Positions 60,689-64,000 of a stretch of DNA of 64,000 bases are shown in pieces (within the stretch, counting starts at the first letter, position 1; each line of letters begins with the position of its first letter). The translations under genes and the position numbers were made by a program. The notes beneath the pieces were generated by a model. The model saw only the letters and a list, made by a program, of their open reading frames with translations, made no database searches and was not told the DNA's origin. This DNA comes from Rhizobium hidalgonense (GTDB taxonomy: Bacteria; Pseudomonadota; Alphaproteobacteria; Rhizobiales; Rhizobiaceae): the NCBI RefSeq assembly GCF_002914525.1, contig NZ_LODW01000057.1:1-64000 (forward strand). The letters run 5' to 3'.

Positions 60689-63172
60689 ATGATCGATTCC
60701 ATTCTCGACCAGATGACGCTCGAGGAGCAGGTCTCCCTGCTATCCGGCGCCGATTTCTGGACGACGGTTCCCGTCGAGCGTCTCGGTGTGCCGAAGATCA
60801 AGGTGACGGACGGGCCGAACGGCGCGCGCGGTGCCGGCTCGCTGGTCGCCGGCGTAAAGGCGACCTGCTTTCCCGTCGGCATCGCGCTCGGCGCCACCTG
60901 GAACCCTGAACTCGTCGGCCAAATGGGCGCAGCCCTAGCGCGACAGGCAAAGAGCAAAGGTGCCGCCGTGCTGCTGGCGCCGACGGTAAACATTCATCGC
61001 TCCGGTCTCAATGGTCGCAATTTCGAATGTTATTCCGAAGATCCGATGCTGACCGCGGAGCTTGCCGTCGCCTATATCGACGGCGTGCAGGGCGAGGGGA
61101 TCGCGGCGACGATCAAGCACTTCGCCGGCAACGAATCCGAGATCGAGCGGCAGACCATGTCGTCCGATATCGACGAGCGGACGCTGCGCGAAATCTACCT
61201 GCCGCCCTTCGAACAGGCCGTCCGCCGCGCCAGCGTCATGGCCGTCATGTCCTCCTATAACCGTCTCAACGGCACCTATACCAGCGAACATTACTGGCTG
61301 CTGACCAAGGTGCTGCGTCAGGAATGGGGTTTCGACGGTATCGTCATGTCCGACTGGTTCGGCTCGCATTCGACGGCTGAGACGATCAATGCCGGTCTCG
61401 ATCTCGAAATGCCGGGTCCGGCGCGTGATCGCGGCGAGAAACTGGTTGCCGCCGTGCGCGAGGGCAAGGTCGAGGCTGCGACGGTGAAGGCGGCGGCGCG
61501 GCGCATGCTGCTTCTGCTCGAAAGGGTCGGCGCATTCGAGAAGACGCCTGCCCTCACCGAGCGGGCAATCGACCTGCCGGAAGACCGGGCGCTGATCCGG
61601 CGCCTCGGCGCGGAGGGCGCGGTCCTCCTCAAGAACGACAGCATCCTGCCGCTTGCCAAGACCTCGCTCGACCGTATTGCCGTCATCGGACCGAATGCCG
61701 CCACCGCGCGCGTCATGGGCGGCGGCAGCGCCCAGATCGCGGCGCATTATACGGTGAGCCCGCTCGAAGGCATTCGCGCCGCCCTTGCCAATGCCAACAG
61801 CATCAGCCATGCGGTCGGCTGCCGCCATAACCGGCTGATCGACGTGTTCAAGGGAAAGATCACGGTCGAATATTTCAAGGGTCGCGGCTGCAAGGGCCAT
61901 CCGCTGCATGTCGAGACCGTCGAAAAGGGCGAGTTCTTCTGGTTCGAGCTGCCGTCGGGCGATCTCGATCCCGCCCATTTTTCGGCGAGGATGACCATGC
62001 AATTCGTGCCCGAGGAGAGCGGCGATCATGTCTTCGGCATGACCAATGCCGGTCTGGCGCGGCTCTTCGTAGACGGTGCGCTGACGGTTGACGGCCATGA
62101 CGGCTGGACGCGCGGCGAAAACTATTTCGGCACCGCCAATGCCGAGCAGCGCGGCGCGGCCAGGCTCGAAGCCGGCAAGGCTTATGCGGTCACCGTCGAA
62201 TATGAGCCGTCCACCGCGAACGGGGAGGGCATCAACCTTATCGCCGTTCGTTTCGGTGTTGAAAAGCCGCTCGGCGAGGCCGATATCGCGGCGGCCGTCG
62301 AGACAGCCCGCAATGCCGATGTGGCGCTTCTCTTCGTCGGTCGCGACGGTGAATGGGATGCCGAGGGACTTGATCTGCCCGACATGCGGCTTCCGGGCCG
62401 GCAGGAGGAATTGATCGAGCGGGTGGCCGCCGCCAATGCCAATACCGTCGTCGTGCTGCAGACCGGCGGCCCTGTGGAAATGCCCTGGCTCGGCAAGGTC
62501 CGCGCAGTGATGCAGGTCTGGTATCCCGGCCAGGAACTCGGCAATGCCGTCGCCGACGTGCTGTTCGGCGATGTCGAGCCCGGCGGGCGCCTGCCGCAGA
62601 CCTTCCCGAAGGCGCTGGCCGACAATTCCGCCATCACAGGCGATGCCGCCGTGTATCCCGGCAAGGACGGCCATGTACACTACGAAGAAGGTGTCTTCGT
62701 CGGCTACCGTCACCACGACACACGCGCCGTCGAACCGCTCTTTCCCTTCGGATTCGGCCTTGGCTATACTCGTTTCAGCTGGGGCGAGCCGAAGCTTTCA
62801 TCTTACGAAATGGGGCCTGACGGCGTGACCGTCAGCGTCGATGTCACCAATATCGGCGACCGGGCGGGCTCGGAACTGGTGCAGCTCTATATCAGTTCGC
62901 CGAAGACCAAGGTGGAGCGGCCGGACAAGGAGCTGCGCGCCTTCGCAAAGCTTTCGCTACAGCCCGGCGAGACCGGCACGGCCGTGATGAAGATTCGCCC
63001 GCGCGATCTGGCATATTTCGATGTCGAGGGCGGCGCCTTCCGTGCCGAACCTGGCAACTACCAACTGATCGTGGCGGCGAATGCCGCGGATATCAGGTTC
63101 ATCATCGACCAACCGTCGCCATCCGCTTATGTGCTTTCGCCTTCGCATCAAGCGACCAGCCTCATCGGATAA
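60689..63172 (+). CDS. beta-glucosidase, glycoside hydrolase family 3
   Basis: Cytoplasmic enzyme of 827 residues. The TIM-barrel half contains TDGPNGARG, TIKHFAGNESEIERQ and the nucleophile Asp222 in GIVMSDWFGSHS. A PA14 carbohydrate-binding insert sits in the second domain at about residues 390-530 (VEYFKGRGCKGHP, FVPEESGDHVFGMTNAGLAR). The fibronectin-III-like C-terminus begins near VSVDVTNIGDRAGSELVQLY. This arrangement matches bacterial beta-glucosidases of the BglX/PA14 group. The start has GGGAGG upstream. Regulated by the divergent TetR protein, probably. Confidence 0.95.
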   Translation: MIDSILDQMTLEEQVSLLSGADFWTTVPVERLGVPKIKVTDGPNGARGAGSLVAGVKATCFPVGIALGATWNPELVGQMGAALARQAKSKGAAVLLAPTVNIHRSGLNGRNFECYSEDPMLTAELAVAYIDGVQGEGIAATIKHFAGNESEIERQTMSSDIDERTLREIYLPPFEQAVRRASVMAVMSSYNRLNGTYTSEHYWLLTKVLRQEWGFDGIVMSDWFGSHSTAETINAGLDLEMPGPARDRGEKLVAAVREGKVEAATVKAAARRMLLLLERVGAFEKTPALTERAIDLPEDRALIRRLGAEGAVLLKNDSILPLAKTSLDRIAVIGPNAATARVMGGGSAQIAAHYTVSPLEGIRAALANANSISHAVGCRHNRLIDVFKGKITVEYFKGRGCKGHPLHVETVEKGEFFWFELPSGDLDPAHFSARMTMQFVPEESGDHVFGMTNAGLARLFVDGALTVDGHDGWTRGENYFGTANAEQRGAARLEAGKAYAVTVEYEPSTANGEGINLIAVRFGVEKPLGEADIAAAVETARNADVALLFVGRDGEWDAEGLDLPDMRLPGRQEELIERVAAANANTVVVLQTGGPVEMPWLGKVRAVMQVWYPGQELGNAVADVLFGDVEPGGRLPQTFPKALADNSAITGDAAVYPGKDGHVHYEEGVFVGYRHHDTRAVEPLFPFGFGLGYTRFSWGEPKLSSYEMGPDGVTVSVDVTNIGDRAGSELVQLYISSPKTKVERPDKELRAFAKLSLQPGETGTAVMKIRPRDLAYFDVEGGAFRAEPGNYQLIVAANAADIRFIIDQPSPSAYVLSPSHQATSLIG

Positions 63173-63654
63173 ACCGCTAGGCTGGCCGTCCGTCCGATTC
63201 CATCGACAAGCCTCGCGCTCGACCGAGGATGTCTGTCGGATCGTCCCCCCATCCAGAGCTTTGAGCGCAACGAGGATGTCGGCATAACGAACCGGAGACG
63301 GTTTACCGGGCGGCAGCAGAAATTCCGGAACGGACTCCACCGAATAGCGTCCGAAGCCCAAGTCGCAAGGATCGCTCTCTTCTCCTGCGCAGGGATGTCA
63401 GCGGCGAGAATCTCGTTTGGAGAGGTGGAATGTGCGAGGCAGAGAGCTCGACAACATTATCAGGAATGGTCGTGGTGATTGTCGGCCATGAGAACGTTTC
63501 CGAAATTTCCACACAAGCGAAGAACATCGTCAGTCACCATCCGATTTAGGTGAAGGAAAACAGCGTTCAATAGTCCTCGAACCGTCCTTGGAGACCACGG
63601 CAAATTTTTTTTGAACCTCCTCTTGAATCGAAAATAACTCGAAACCAGATGATT
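63173..63654. other. 482-base gap before the heat-shock gene
   Basis: No gene is supportable. A TTGAAC hexamer at 63611-63616 followed 17 bases later by ATAACT may be the vegetative promoter of the heat-shock transcript, as ROSE-controlled genes commonly use the housekeeping sigma factor. Confidence 0.35.
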
Positions 63655-63741
63655 TTCGTCGGCGGCGCAAAGGCGGGCCGACCTGACCGGAGGCGCGGTT
63701 TTGCCCGCGTCTCTCCATGTTGCTTTACGGAGGATATGGCT
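63655..63741 (+). promoter_or_regulatory. ROSE-type RNA thermometer
   Basis: The last hairpin reads CCATGTTGCTTTACGGAGGA followed by TATGG. The 5' arm CCAT-GTTGCT pairs with GGAGGAT-ATGG, so the Shine-Dalgarno GGAGG is masked and the conserved TTGCT lies opposite it, as in rhizobial ROSE elements. GC-rich hairpins precede it (GGCGGCGCAAAGG...CCGGAGGCGCGG). Warming melts the weak pairs and frees the ribosome site. It is directly followed by the hsp20 start. Confidence 0.88.
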
Positions 63742-64000
63742 ATGAGAAACGAACTTGACTTCGCACCCCTTTATCGGTCCAGCATTGGCTTCGACCGGGT
63801 CTTCAACCTCTTGAACAATGCGCAGCGGCTGCAGGCGATCGACGCTTGGCCACCCTATGACATCGTCAAGACGAGCGAAGACGATTATCGTATCCAGATG
63901 GCAGTCGCCGGTTTCGCCGAGGGCGACCTCGACATCGCGCAGGAGCGGAACGTGCTTGTGGTAAAAGGCCATAAGTCCGAAGAAAAGGATGGCGAGTACC
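63742..64000 (+). CDS. small heat-shock protein Hsp20/IbpA family (truncated by window edge)
   Basis: The first 86 residues are present. MRNELDFAPLYRSSIGFDRV then FNLLNNAQ is the N-terminal region of the class A rhizobial Hsp20, and YDIVKTSEDDYRIQMAVAGF and LDIAQERNVLVVKGHK are the first strands of the alpha-crystallin domain. The ATG at 63742 is eight bases from GGAGG; an in-frame ATG at 63736 is too close to that site. It is a holdase chaperone that keeps unfolded proteins soluble on heating. Expression is controlled by the ROSE element in its leader. Confidence 0.93.
   Translation, partial: MRNELDFAPLYRSSIGFDRVFNLLNNAQRLQAIDAWPPYDIVKTSEDDYRIQMAVAGFAEGDLDIAQERNVLVVKGHKSEEKDGEY

Noticed and set aside
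60935..62716. 593-codon open frame opposite the GH3 gene
   Set aside because: Shadow frame; no domain, and it overlaps a certain GH3 enzyme.
63460..63972. 170-codon minus-strand frame over the hsp20 region
   Set aside because: It is antisense to a certain Hsp20 start and ROSE leader and has no motif.
1..64000. CRISPR arrays, tRNA, rRNA or complete insertion sequences
   Set aside because: No spaced direct repeats of CRISPR type, no cloverleaf or rRNA core sequences, and no transposase frame were found on reading both strands.

Overview
The window looks like a replicon segment from a Rhizobium of the leguminosarum/etli type: GC-rich coding sequence with strong third-position GC, SyrB-like proteins, an orfA-pit pair, a rhizobial ROSE thermometer ahead of an hsp20 gene, and a biuret hydrolase whose catalytic residue numbers coincide with those I recall for the R. 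leguminosarum enzyme. Both edges cut genes: acs on the left and hsp20 on the right.

Layout. 1-6.3 kb: acs tail, an Asp-box propeller protein, a DHA2-type MFS exporter, a decayed SDR, and an operon of lipoprotein, atypical Nramp-like carrier and two PRC-barrel-like proteins. 6.6-10.4 kb: an MFS carrier and three SyrB-like proteins. 10.7-18.3 kb: BMP-type ABC importer, biuret hydrolase, a second cysteine hydrolase and a cupin, divergent from a GntR regulator. 18.4-21.5 kb: nitrate-type ABC importer nrtABD. 21.9-30.4 kb: RidA, a flavodoxin-fold reductase, an FAD oxidoreductase, a cytosine/creatinine-deaminase-like amidohydrolase with its own ABC importer, a LysR regulator and a creatininase-family enzyme. 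30.5-40.4 kb: guanidine import and degradation operon headed by a guanidine-I riboswitch. 40.7-42.4 kb: orfA-pit phosphate uptake. 42.9-53.1 kb: two-component system divergent from a PgtC/AfuA-like ABC importer with two phosphatases, plausibly for sugar phosphates or another organophosphate. 53.2-56.3 kb: a worn region with pseudogenes, an orphan terminator, a DUF4143 ATPase and a 23-bp tandem repeat. 56.3-63.2 kb: GH38 alpha-mannosidase, TetR regulator and GH3 glucosidase. 63.2-64 kb: ROSE element and hsp20.

The strongest result is a roughly 30-kb nitrogen-scavenging island. Guanidine is carboxylated, deiminated to allophanate and split by AtzF; biuret enters at allophanate through BiuH. One AtzF therefore appears to serve two routes encoded in separate operons. 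Three operons (bmp-biuH, nrt and guanidine) carry sigma-54 -24/-12 elements with exact GG-N10-GC geometry. The guanidine operon stacks a sigma-54 promoter directly on a guanidine-I riboswitch, so it appears to be an AND gate for nitrogen limitation and guanidine. The gene annotated by homology as urea carboxylase should be read as guanidine carboxylase. A fourth operon and the creatininase gene share a 35-bp LysR-type operator with identical arms and spacing.
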